Notes: a model not told the origin generated them from the sequence alone. A stretch of 19,104 bases of DNA from an uncultured Eubacteriales bacterium (GCA_900546635.1 URDS01000044.1:1-19104); one strand, 5' to 3'; shown: positions 1-7,143, counted from the stretch's first letter. Program-made: numbers and translations.

Positions 1-65
1 CAAGGCGGCACATGTCCGCCTTGTAAACTTATTTCATTTACGATTTTCACTTTTTTGACAGACTG
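1..65 (-). repeat. Intergenic repeat, copy 1 (inverted, cut by the window edge)
   Basis: Read on the minus strand, this matches the first 65 bases of the two full copies at 965-1126 and 4272-4433. It has two differences from the first and three from the second, counted by eye. It runs from the conserved end CAGTCTGTC (57-65) into the long GTTTACAAGGCGG inverted repeat and then leaves the window. Its orientation is opposite to that of the other copies. A hairpin (66-90) abuts its end exactly as hairpins abut the other copies. The far end is not visible. Confidence 0.85.
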
Positions 66-94
66 GAGCGAAAGCGTTTGGCTTTCGCTCTTTT
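66..94. terminator. Hairpin abutting repeat copy 1, downstream of the YjbR-type gene
   Basis: A perfect 10-bp stem, GAGCGAAAGC (66-75) with GCTTTCGCTC (81-90), encloses loop GTTTG. It is followed on the plus strand by TTTTA, so the T tract faces away from the repeat. On the minus strand, the direction of the upstream gene, the stem runs straight into the repeat without a T run. Strong termination of the minus-strand transcript at this point is therefore not obvious. Confidence 0.6.
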
Positions 95-142
95 ATATTC
101 TGCACAGACCAAAAACGGCGCTTTTACCGAATCAGTCGCGCT

Positions 143-817
143 CTATTTCTGCGCCAGCAGATAACTTTCGTCTATTCTCCGGCAAAGTTCCTCATACGGA
201 ACCGAACCGTCTAAAATCATGGTATACCAATGCTTTTTATTCATATGGTAGCCGGGAAAATATTGTTTATGGTCGATCAAATCCGCCAAAGCCTCCGGCA
301 AGATCCGCAGATCTATAATTTCCACGCACGCATCGCTCTCTATCCCCAATTTGTTTTTGGATACGGTAAGCAAAGCCGCATACCACTTCTTTGTATCCTT
401 GCGGCGCCAAACGGCATTGCCCGAAAATTTTTCCCACAAAAATTCAAGTTCGTCTCCGTATGTATTGCGCACATAATTTATTAGTTCATTTGCCTGCTTT
501 GATTGAAACGCATCCGCGTCAAAACACTGCGCGGCAATTTCGGCGAGCGTTTCTTCATACTGACTTTTGACCATGCCTACAAAACGCCCGACCGCATTGT
601 CCGCAAGATACAGCGTATAAGGCTCGCCGGATAAAGGGTCGATTATTTCAGACGAAACTTCCCCCTGCTCCGTAATCCGAACGGTCAGTAGAAATCCGCT
701 GTCCGAAAGCGCTTGGCGGTAAAGATAACAAGTGCCGGCCTTTTCAAATCCAAAAGGCACGAGTTTTGACAGGTTCACTTTTTTATTTTTAAATATGCTG
801 TGCCGAATATCTGCCAT
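143..817 (-). CDS. MmcQ/YjbR family protein
   Basis: The protein has 224 residues. The C-terminal part, with FPGYHMNKKHW followed by TMILDG and ending in a helix before the stop, is the typical YjbR/MmcQ fold, a CyaY-like family often named DNA-binding. The first 90 or so residues form a separate N-terminal region (IFKNKK, GEPYTLYL) that accompanies YjbR domains in some Firmicutes proteins. The biochemical role of the family is not established, so no function is claimed. The ATG at 817 is chosen because GGAGG lies five bases upstream; a longer frame starting at TTG 829 would begin inside that site. A weak promoter candidate is TTGCTT (889-894), 17 bases, TAAAAA (866-871). The gene stands alone between repeat copies 1 and 2, which are in opposite orientations. 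Confidence 0.8.
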   Translation of the reverse strand: MADIRHSIFKNKKVNLSKLVPFGFEKAGTCYLYRQALSDSGFLLTVRITEQGEVSSEIIDPLSGEPYTLYLADNAVGRFVGMVKSQYEETLAEIAAQCFDADAFQSKQANELINYVRNTYGDELEFLWEKFSGNAVWRRKDTKKWYAALLTVSKNKLGIESDACVEIIDLRILPEALADLIDHKQYFPGYHMNKKHWYTMILDGSVPYEELCRRIDESYLLAQK

Positions 818-935
818 ACTGTCCTCCAAAATGCAAGCGCAAGCAAAACAATCTGCCTTGTGTCCTTTTTATTTTACCGAAAATTTGAAAGCAAGTCCAC
901 TCTTTTCAAAAAAGAAAACAACTTTTTTCATGCAG

Positions 936-964
936 CCAAAAAAGCAGCCGACTTTCGGCTGCTT
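936..964 (-). terminator. Minus-strand terminator hairpin at the left edge of repeat copy 2
   Basis: The stem AGCAGCCG (943-950) pairs with CGGCTGCT (956-963) around loop ACTTT. On the minus strand it is followed by TTTTTTGG, a classical intrinsic terminator for transcription coming from the VanZ side through the repeat. The stem sequence matches that of the hairpin on the other side of the repeat (1128-1149). Confidence 0.75.
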
Positions 965-1126
965 CAGTCTGTCAAAAAAGTGAAAATCATAAATCAAATA
1001 AGTTTACAAGGCGGACATGTGCCGCCTTGTAAACACCTTACAGGCGCGCGAGTGCCGCCATTGGCGGCGCGATGGCGCGAGCGAACGCGCCCCATCGTCG
1101 AAAAACCTTCGTTTTTCGACGGTCAG
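965..1126 (+). repeat. Intergenic repeat, copy 2 (162 bp, full length)
   Basis: This is a full copy running from CAGTCTGTC to GACGGTCAG. It has the same length as copy 3 and differs at about five bases, all in the first 40 positions. Internal structure in order: a 13-bp inverted repeat (1002-1014 with 1022-1034, loop ACATGTG); GCCGCC-ATT-GGCGGC (1054-1068); a GC-rich stem with a GCGA-type loop around 1071-1096; and an 11-bp stem CGTCGAAAAAC with GTTTTTCGACG (1096-1121, loop CTTC). The two ends are weak inverted repeats (TCTG then CCG/TCR and AAAAA). No convincing coding region is seen. A plus-strand frame starting at 1017 stays open but has no good ribosome binding site. It could be a MITE-like element or a structured RNA. 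Confidence 0.9.
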
Positions 1127-1127
1127 A

Positions 1128-1154
1128 AACAGCCGTTCTCTCGGCTGCTCTTTT
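1128..1154. terminator. Hairpin at the right edge of repeat copy 2, after the VanZ-like gene
   Basis: CAGCCG (1130-1135) pairs with CGGCTG (1142-1147) around loop TTCTCT. TCTTTTAT follows on the plus strand. On the minus strand only TTTCTG follows. It lies a few bases beyond the stop of the VanZ-like gene and could act as its terminator, but the better T tract faces outward on the plus strand. The stem nearly repeats that of the hairpin at 943-963. Confidence 0.55.
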
Positions 1155-1157
1155 ATA

Positions 1158-1634
1158 CTAAGCCCCCGCCGGGCGCTTTTGCCCAATTACCCGCAGCACG
1201 GCAAAGCCGATGCAGGCGCCGAGCACGTTCAGGATAAAATCGTCTATGTCGCAGATTCCCCGCAGGGTAAAAAGCTGAATCAGTTCTATTGCCAAAATCA
1301 GGGCAGCTATGTAAAGCAGAAACCGTTTAAAGGTTTCAAGCTTTTTCCAAAGGCAGGGCAGCAAAAATCCCAAAGGCACAAAAACCGCAATATTGCCGAT
1401 CAAATTGATAAAAACAGCGGGTGCCGCATACGGATTCGGATTTCGGATCAGCGCCATCAAATATTGCCCTATCGTGTGAAACGGCACAAGGCTCATATGC
1501 GTTCCGATCTGCTGCCAATAATTTCCGCCGACGTAAGACCGGTTCCGTATAAACAAGAGCCAAAGCATCACCGAAGCGTACAAAATAAACACGCAAATCA
1601 GCAGCGCTTTCCCCGTTTTCGATTTTTGCAGCAT
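1158..1634 (-). CDS. VanZ-like family membrane protein
   Basis: The 158-residue protein is very hydrophobic, with about four membrane segments (roughly 9-28, 71-93, 105-123 and 130-150). VanZ-family signatures are NIAVFVPLGF (81-90), the helix IELIQLFT, and CDIDDFILNVLGA near the end. VanZ was named for low-level teicoplanin resistance in enterococci, but most family members have no proven role. The ATG at 1634 is preceded by GGAGG seven bases upstream; a longer frame to 1727 adds 31 residues without family resemblance and would touch the preceding gene. It is the last gene of the MBOAT-DHHW-VanZ set, 89 bases after the DHHW gene. That gap holds no clear promoter or terminator. Confidence 0.85.
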   Translation of the reverse strand: MLQKSKTGKALLICVFILYASVMLWLLFIRNRSYVGGNYWQQIGTHMSLVPFHTIGQYLMALIRNPNPYAAPAVFINLIGNIAVFVPLGFLLPCLWKKLETFKRFLLYIAALILAIELIQLFTLRGICDIDDFILNVLGACIGFAVLRVIGQKRPAGA

Positions 1635-1723
1635 AATTGGACCTCCGGCAATCGGCCGTGCAACGCACGACGCTGCCGGCTCGTCAAATTTGCACGCTTG
1701 CTGTTGCGCTTCGGCTCGCTCTT

Positions 1724-2824
1724 TCAATTCATGCCGCGGATGGTCGAGGAACTGTTCAAAATCAGCGTGCTGTACAGGAACAAAACATCCGTATTGTCGT
1801 CATACGTCAAAATCTGCGGCAGAATCGAGGGGGTAACATACCGAACGTCCACCAGCGTGATTTTTTCATAGCCGCAAAGCAGCAAAGGCGCTATGCTGCT
1901 GCCGAAAGAATCGCGGAACAAAATCAATTCGCGTCCGTTGTTCTGATTCGGATTCGTCACGGTTACAATCGCCGCCGAACCGTACAGATACACGCCGTAC
2001 GGATCATAGGTATCGAGCGCGTCCAGCGTATACACGCCGCCCGAAGCACCGGTCTCATAGTTTTCGGCCGTCGCGCCGTCTATATCCGGACTGTGCATGA
2101 TATACAGCGGTTCGCCCCCGCTGCCCAGCGCAAACTGTCCGACATACACGCCGCGAAACGACTCTGTGACAAGCTCCGGCTCATATTCGGGCAAAACGAA
2201 GTCCGCGCCGAGTCCCGAAAGAAGCCGCTCCGCCGTCCTCTCGATCTTTTCCTGTCTGAAATGCGTGTCGGTCTTATAATAAGCCTCGGCGGAAAGAGTA
2301 TCGAAAATATCGATATACGTTCCGCTCATGCCCGCGGAGAAAATTTCCATCAGACGGTCATAATCCAGTTTTTTGGCCGCATCCGCGAGAAAATAGTTCT
2401 TGTCCGGAATCACCGAATAAAAAACCCGGTTGTTCGGGAACAGCGCCGCCTGAATGCCCGAAAGTTTTTCAGCGGCCGACGTCACCTGACTTTCGCTGAG
2501 GGGATATTCCTGCTTGGACAGATACCCGTCCTCGATATACATTCCCTCCATGTCAAGCTTGGCCAAGCCGTAAAATTCGAGCATCGACTTTACGCTTCGA
2601 AATTCCTGACGAAGCGGGAACTGATCGAGCGTATACTTTTCAAAATTATCCATCCAGCCCGTGCTCTGCACGCTTTTCCAGCTCGGCTTCGGAAATTCGG
2701 CCAACTTGCGGCGCTCATATTCGCTGAACGACTGATCCGGCGTCAGCAATGCGGCGACCGCAAAACCAAACAGGAAAACGACAAATACAGCCGCCATCAA
2801 AATATCATTGAATTTTGTTTTCAT
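1724..2824 (-). CDS. DHHW/AlgX-like secreted protein, partner of the MBOAT acyltransferase
   Basis: The 366-residue protein has an N-terminal membrane anchor or signal (about 9-28), then an extracytoplasmic domain resembling the DHHW/AlgJ/AlgX group of SGNH-like acetyl transferases or esterases. Supporting motifs are the early SEYERRKLAEFP, KTDTHF at 184-189, and RDSFGSS at 304-310. The expected catalytic residues would be Asp186, His188 and Ser306. The motif that gives the family its name, DHHW, reads DTHF here; the Asp and second His are kept. In related systems the MBOAT protein moves an acyl group across the membrane and this type of protein helps transfer it to a cell-surface polymer. 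AGGAGG overlaps the stop of the MBOAT gene, five bases before this ATG, so the two are probably translationally coupled. The acyl group and polymer are unknown. Confidence 0.82.
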   Translation of the reverse strand: MKTKFNDILMAAVFVVFLFGFAVAALLTPDQSFSEYERRKLAEFPKPSWKSVQSTGWMDNFEKYTLDQFPLRQEFRSVKSMLEFYGLAKLDMEGMYIEDGYLSKQEYPLSESQVTSAAEKLSGIQAALFPNNRVFYSVIPDKNYFLADAAKKLDYDRLMEIFSAGMSGTYIDIFDTLSAEAYYKTDTHFRQEKIERTAERLLSGLGADFVLPEYEPELVTESFRGVYVGQFALGSGGEPLYIMHSPDIDGATAENYETGASGGVYTLDALDTYDPYGVYLYGSAAIVTVTNPNQNNGRELILFRDSFGSSIAPLLLCGYEKITLVDVRYVTPSILPQILTYDDNTDVLFLYSTLILNSSSTIRGMN

Positions 2825-2833
2825 GTCCGCCTC

Positions 2834-4219
2834 CTAAAACCGAAAATACAAAAACGGGTTAAACGAACCGTCCACCAAATACGCGCTGATCAAAATCAGA
2901 AGCGCAAACGCGCAAACGGCGCGAAGCGCGCCGGAAAACGCATTGCCGCCGTAAAGCCGCTGCGCGCACTTTTTAACAAACGGCGTCGCACCGAGAACAG
3001 CAAGCACGAATATCACGGCGAAACTGCGGAGGTAATACAGCGTTTCCGGCGTCCAAAGCGGAATGTCTTTCGCGCCGAACATGCCCGCAAGATCGCTAAG
3101 CGCGCCGGCCATACCGTTCGCATTGAAAATAACAAAGCTGACCAAAACCAAAAATAGGACGAATACACGGCGGAATATACGCGGCAGCTTTTCATACAAA
3201 CGAAGCAAAAACAGCTTTTCCAAAACCAGCCACACCGCAAAATACAGTCCCCAAATGATAAAGTTCCAGTCCGCGCCGTGCCAAAAGCCGGTCAGCAGCC
3301 AGACAATCAGTATATTCAAGAACCAGCGGGCTTGTCCGCACCGATTTCCGCCGAGCGGAATATAGACATAATCACGGAACCACTGTCCGAGCGACATATG
3401 CCATCTGCGCCAAAATTCGGTCACGCTGACCGATATATAGGGATAATCAAAGTTCTCGTTGAAATGGAACCCGAAAATCCGCCCAAGACCGATGGCCATA
3501 TCACTGTAACCCGAAAAATCAAAGTAAATCTGAAGCGTGAACGCAGCCGCATACATCCAGTAGAACAAAACGCTCTGTTCGGTCGAAGCGCGGAAAATTT
3601 CACAAAGTTCGAACAAAACGTTTGCGATCAACACCTTTTTGGCAAGACCCGTAATAAAACGGAACGCGCCCTCCGAAAAATCCTGAACGGTGGTTTTTCG
3701 CTCGTCCAGTTCGGCCGCAACCGTCGTATACCGGACAATCGGCCCCGCAATCAGCTGCGGGAAAAGCGCAACATACGTGGCAAGTTTTATCGGATTGTAC
3801 TGCGCCGGCGCATCTCCCCGATAAACATCCACCAGATAGCTTAAAATCTGAAAAGTATAAAAACTGATGCCGATCGGAAGCGCAATTTTCAAAAGCGCAA
3901 GCGACGCGCCGGTCAGGCGGTTCAGATTTGCGATAAAGAAATCCGCATATTTGAAATAAAGCAAGGAAGCAAGGCAGCATACAATGCCGAGCGTCAGCAT
4001 CAGCCGTTTGTGTTTGCACCGGTCAATCAAAATACCGAACACATATCCGACAAGGATCGACGCAACCATCAAAATCAAATATTTCGGCTCGCCCCAAAAG
4101 TAGAAAAACAGGCTTGCGCAAAGCAGCACGGTGTTTCGAAGCGCTTTAGGCGATAAGAAATACAAGAGCAGCACCGCAGGCAGAAAGTAAAATAAAAATG
4201 GCACGCTTGAAAACAGCAT
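2834..4219 (-). CDS. MBOAT family membrane-bound O-acyltransferase (AlgI/DltB type)
   Basis: The 461-residue protein has many membrane spans. Family motifs are clear: QLIAGPIVRY (155-164), FDFSGYSDMAIGLG (233-246), FWRRWHMSLGQW (269-280), FRDYVYIPLGGNR (281-293) and the catalytic-histidine motif TGFWHGADWNF (His314). Length and motif spacing fit AlgI-like proteins. Expected role: transferring an acetyl or other acyl group from a cytoplasmic donor to the outside, for O-acylation of a surface polymer together with the DHHW protein encoded just downstream. No dltA/dltC genes are present, so D-alanylation of teichoic acid is unlikely. The ATG at 4219 has GAGG six bases upstream; the longer TTG frame at 4231 starts inside that site. 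A terminator-like hairpin ends only about 30 bases before the start codon, leaving no room for a normal promoter. Confidence 0.93.
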   Translation of the reverse strand: MLFSSVPFLFYFLPAVLLLYFLSPKALRNTVLLCASLFFYFWGEPKYLILMVASILVGYVFGILIDRCKHKRLMLTLGIVCCLASLLYFKYADFFIANLNRLTGASLALLKIALPIGISFYTFQILSYLVDVYRGDAPAQYNPIKLATYVALFPQLIAGPIVRYTTVAAELDERKTTVQDFSEGAFRFITGLAKKVLIANVLFELCEIFRASTEQSVLFYWMYAAAFTLQIYFDFSGYSDMAIGLGRIFGFHFNENFDYPYISVSVTEFWRRWHMSLGQWFRDYVYIPLGGNRCGQARWFLNILIVWLLTGFWHGADWNFIIWGLYFAVWLVLEKLFLLRLYEKLPRIFRRVFVLFLVLVSFVIFNANGMAGALSDLAGMFGAKDIPLWTPETLYYLRSFAVIFVLAVLGATPFVKKCAQRLYGGNAFSGALRAVCAFALLILISAYLVDGSFNPFLYFRF

Positions 4220-4244
4220 ATCACACCTCAAAAGTTTCGATAAT

Positions 4245-4271
4245 CAAAATCCCCGCATTTTGTGCGGGGAT
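4245..4271 (-). terminator. Minus-strand hairpin at the left edge of repeat copy 3, just upstream of the MBOAT gene
   Basis: A perfect 9-bp stem, ATCCCCGCA (4249-4257) with TGCGGGGAT (4263-4271), encloses loop TTTTG. TTTTGATT follows on the minus strand, giving a terminator-like structure. It lies between the repeat and the ribosome binding site of the MBOAT gene. It could be a true terminator, a leader attenuator, or one half of the repeat boundary. Confidence 0.65.
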
Positions 4272-4433
4272 CGGTCTGCCGAAAAAGTGAAAATCGTAAA
4301 TGAAATAAGTTTACAAGGCGGACATGTGCCGCCTTGTAAACACCTTACAGGCGCGCGAGTGCCGCCATTGGCGGCGCGATGGCGCGAGCGAACGCGCCCC
4401 ATCGTCGAAAAACCTTCGTTTTTCGACGGTCAG
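4272..4433 (+). repeat. Intergenic repeat, copy 3 (162 bp, full length)
   Basis: This copy has the same orientation and exactly the same length as copy 2, and is identical from about position 4307 to the end by eye. The five differences lie in the first 40 bases (CGGTCTGCCG instead of CAGTCTGTCA, and two more). The four internal hairpins are unchanged: 4309-4341, 4361-4375, about 4378-4403, and 4403-4428. The flanking hairpins share a stem (ATCCCCGCA) unlike that around copy 2. Copies 2 and 3 together enclose the MBOAT, DHHW and VanZ-like genes as direct repeats. Confidence 0.9.
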
Positions 4434-4459
4434 AATCCCCGCAAAATGCGGGGATTTTA
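4434..4459. terminator. Hairpin at the right edge of repeat copy 3, after the lipoprotein gene
   Basis: The 9-bp stem ATCCCCGCA (4435-4443) with TGCGGGGAT (4447-4455) encloses loop AAA. TTTTAT follows on the plus strand and only TTCTG on the minus strand. It lies 20 bases past the stop of the lipoprotein gene. The stem is identical to the one on the other side of the repeat, but the loop differs (AAA against TTTTG). Confidence 0.6.
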
Positions 4460-4478
4460 TCAAATTGGTCAAATTTAA

Positions 4479-5108
4479 TTACTCGCCGACTCTGGAAAGA
4501 CGCTCGCCGCAATTTTCGCTGCCGAAAATTTCCACAAACGCATCGCAGAGCGCATCGGCCTTGCCCGCTTCAAGTTCAGAGGACATCATAACCAGCATTA
4601 CAACCTTGCCGCTGTTAATCGCTCTGACTTCATCTGCACCCACGCAGATCCATTTTCTCGGATTAATGCCGTCGATCATATCCTTTTTGACAGCCTCGGC
4701 GTCCGCGTCATCTTTCACGCGAACCAGAACGAGCGAATACGCCTGCGAACCGATCATGGTCTCGGAAACGAGCGCGCCTTCCAGTCTGCTGCCGTCCTCA
4801 AGACCGGTTAACGCTTTTACGGAATCCGCATTCGTCAAATCAACGGGCATATTTCCGAGCGCAAGTTCAACCGGGCTCTTTTCATACAGCATTTCGATCA
4901 CGCCGGACAGCGCGTCTTCCACGGACAGATCCTCGTCTCCGTTTTCGCCGCCGGTACTGTCGGGCGTCTGCGTATCAGACGCCTCAGGCGTCGTTACGGA
5001 CGCATCGGGCGTCGTGTCGGCCGGGTTGTTTTCATTGTCCTTACCGCCGCATGCGAAAAGCGACAGGCCAAGCACCAGGGCAAGTATAGATGTAACAATT
5101 TTTTTCAT
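4479..5108 (-). CDS. Secreted lipoprotein, DUF4358-like
   Basis: The 209-residue protein starts with a lipoprotein signal peptide: MKK, a hydrophobic stretch and the lipobox LFAC, with Cys20 as the expected lipid-attachment site. A low-complexity Thr/Pro/Asp/Glu linker follows (about 26-65), then a compact domain of about 140 residues. The pattern of that domain (an early negatively charged helix, YSLVLVRVKDDADAEAVKKD, then a short strand VVMLVMMSS) resembles DUF4358 proteins of Clostridia. This family match is my judgement and its function is unknown. It would be anchored on the outer face of the membrane. The ATG at 5108 has GGAGG seven bases upstream; the longer TTG frame starts inside that site. 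It lies 121 bases after the SpoIID-domain gene, with no clear terminator between, and may share that transcript. Confidence 0.75.
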   Translation of the reverse strand: MKKIVTSILALVLGLSLFACGGKDNENNPADTTPDASVTTPEASDTQTPDSTGGENGDEDLSVEDALSGVIEMLYEKSPVELALGNMPVDLTNADSVKALTGLEDGSRLEGALVSETMIGSQAYSLVLVRVKDDADAEAVKKDMIDGINPRKWICVGADEVRAINSGKVVMLVMMSSELEAGKADALCDAFVEIFGSENCGERLSRVGE

Positions 5109-5229
5109 TTCTTTATCCTCCAAATGGTTTTCTGCTCTTTAGTCGTTGCCAAATGAAAAAATCCTCATATAAAATTATTTTCTGCACAGCGGCCGCTTTT
5201 ATACAATAAAAAGATGAAAAATATATCGG

Positions 5230-7113
5230 TCAGCGCAGGGACAAATAATCGCAGAGTTCAGTCTCCGGAAAATAGAGCGCCAAAATCTGTTCAGCCGTCG
5301 CGCCGGCCTTTGCCAAATCGAGCGTACCATACTGGCTGATGCCGACGCCATGCCCCCATCCCTTTCCGACAAACAGGAAATTATCGCTGTCCTCCGCCGT
5401 GACAACCTCAGTACGGCGGCGCAAAATCACACCGGGCACATCATCCACGCTTGCATAAACTCCGCTCGAACCGGTCGCCACGTACGCTTCGTCATACGGT
5501 ATGCGCGAAACGCCGTCCGCGCTCTGCACATAGATACGCTTGGATTCCATATCCGAAACGCCGAGCGCGTTCAGCACCTTGTTTTCCATTTCGGTAAGCG
5601 CGGAGTAATTTCCAGTCGTAAAACTGAACGGGCTGTCCATATCGATATGCTGCACCTCGTCATAGGTATATTCCAGTTCTCCCTGCCCTACGATAAAGTT
5701 CGCGCTTTTTACATATTTTGAAATACTGGTGCGCACCTTATCGCACCGTGAAACCGTAAGTTCGTTGCCTTTTGAGTCAGTATAGGTAATCGAATATACA
5801 TACGGACTGTCCCCCGCAAACGATTCAATCTCAATATCCACGATTCGGCGGCCGGTCAGTTCATCATACCCCTTCTCGCGCAGATAATCGGCAAGCTCCT
5901 CGCCGCTCACCTCGGTGATCCAAAGTCCGTTATTGTATTCCGAATACCGCTCCCAGGGTGTCGGAACCGAAGTCAGATACGCAGAGTCGCTTCCGCCCCA
6001 GGTATCCTTTGCGCTGACCGTATACCCCCCCATCGAGGAGGAATAGTAAATATCGGCGATTTTATCCTCTGCCGCGAGGACCATTCCCTTGGTACTGGCT
6101 ACGGCGTCAAACACACTGTCATTCGCGCTGGTGATACCGCGATACACCTGGCAATGCGTCGTATTGCACAGATCAAAGCCATAGGCCGAATGCCTTCTTT
6201 TATTTTTTGCCGTATAACTCCGCACCGTGATCGAAAAGGCGCGCAGCGCCTCATACTCCCAGTTCGGATTGATCTCATACGGGACGACGCCGGCAATATA
6301 ATCCTCCATATCGAGCATATTGACAAGCTGAACGCCGTCGGTATCCTCCGTTTTATAACGCGAATACACGAATACACCGTCATAGAGCCGGTTGGCGGGT
6401 GTTTTGAGATACTGTTTTTCCCGCCCGCGCGGAAGCGCCGTAAGGCCGAGACTTGAGGAGGTGCCGCAGTCGTATTCAAAGAGGATCTCATCGGTCTCCG
6501 GGTCTACAACCGATACCCCCGTATCGGACGGGAGCGCCGCCACAAGCGTGATCTCGCTTTTCAACTCCGGAATCGTGGCCGCATTCTTGGCCACGTCCGA
6601 GCGCTCGGCAAAATTGCCGATGCGCACCTTATATACACCGTCGATATACGCGAGAAAAGGCTGCATGTCGCTGTCCTCGTCCTCAAGCTTTTCAAGGATG
6701 ATGTCGAGCATCTCCAGCGCCTCGTCCAGCGTGTCAAAATCCTCATGCACTTCCAGATGATAGCCGCCGACAGCGCACTTTTTATCCCCGCTTAAAATAG
6801 AATAGGTGTACGCCGATTTGGAAAGACTGTCGTCGCACACCACTGAAATTTTGGGAACTTCGATCGTATAGATCTCATGAAAGGAACGCTCCGCGTCGGT
6901 AACCGTCTCCTGCACGGAAAATCCGACGGTGCTGACCGTCTCAAATCCGACGGTCACATCACTGCCGTACATAAGTCCGACAGTGATGTAATCGGGCGCG
7001 CTCTCCTGTGCATGCGCCGCAAACAGATTGGCCAGAAGAACATACGCGCAGCTGCCGATCATCAAAATAACCAGCACCCACGTGATGATTCTGACCCAGA
7101 GTTTATTTTTCAT
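5230..7113 (-). CDS. SpoIID/LytB domain protein (putative peptidoglycan lytic transglycosylase)
   Basis: The 627-residue protein has an N-terminal membrane anchor (about 8-29), a middle region including a SPOR-like stretch (about 115-195, YKVRIGNFAERSDVAKN), and a SpoIID/LytB domain from about 245 to 420. The motif VVPYEINPNWEYEALRAFS (275-293) carries the expected catalytic Glu280. FDLCNTTHCQVYRG (312-325) has the conserved Cys pair, and GKGWGHGVGISQYG lies near the C-terminus. SpoIID cleaves stripped glycan strands during engulfment. This protein is much longer than classical SpoIID (about 340 residues) and lacks a sporulation-gene context, so it may instead be a general envelope or spore-germination homologue. 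ATG 7113 and GTG 7116 are both possible; GGAGG sits eight and five bases upstream respectively. It follows the acidic secreted protein gene by 30 bases, probably as an operon. Confidence 0.9.
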   Translation of the reverse strand: MKNKLWVRIITWVLVILMIGSCAYVLLANLFAAHAQESAPDYITVGLMYGSDVTVGFETVSTVGFSVQETVTDAERSFHEIYTIEVPKISVVCDDSLSKSAYTYSILSGDKKCAVGGYHLEVHEDFDTLDEALEMLDIILEKLEDEDSDMQPFLAYIDGVYKVRIGNFAERSDVAKNAATIPELKSEITLVAALPSDTGVSVVDPETDEILFEYDCGTSSSLGLTALPRGREKQYLKTPANRLYDGVFVYSRYKTEDTDGVQLVNMLDMEDYIAGVVPYEINPNWEYEALRAFSITVRSYTAKNKRRHSAYGFDLCNTTHCQVYRGITSANDSVFDAVASTKGMVLAAEDKIADIYYSSSMGGYTVSAKDTWGGSDSAYLTSVPTPWERYSEYNNGLWITEVSGEELADYLREKGYDELTGRRIVDIEIESFAGDSPYVYSITYTDSKGNELTVSRCDKVRTSISKYVKSANFIVGQGELEYTYDEVQHIDMDSPFSFTTGNYSALTEMENKVLNALGVSDMESKRIYVQSADGVSRIPYDEAYVATGSSGVYASVDDVPGVILRRRTEVVTAEDSDNFLFVGKGWGHGVGISQYGTLDLAKAGATAEQILALYFPETELCDYLSLR

Positions 7114-7143
7114 CACGGCATCCTCCTTTCCTTTTTTGCTTAT

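Noticed and set aside
1017..1130. Plus-strand frame through the repeat (MCRLVNTLQARE...)
   Set aside because: It is repeated at 4324 because the DNA repeats, continues into unrelated flanking sequence at each place, lacks a good ribosome binding site, and is interrupted by the element's hairpins. It is best seen as a by-product of the repeat.
1635..1723. N-terminal extension of the VanZ-like protein to 1727
   Set aside because: The extra 31 residues are polar and unlike the family, while the ATG at 1634 has a well-placed GGAGG.
1637..3157. Long plus-strand open frame of 506 codons
   Set aside because: It lies antisense to the DHHW and MBOAT genes, which have clear motifs and ribosome binding sites. 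Its protein is rich in Arg, Gln and His and resembles no family.
2834..4219. dlt (teichoic acid D-alanylation) operon
   Set aside because: DltB is also an MBOAT protein, but no dltA, dltC or dltD is present, and the partner is a DHHW-type protein.
1..4433. CRISPR array
   Set aside because: The copies are long, far apart and differ in orientation, with genes between them and no short regular spacers or cas genes.
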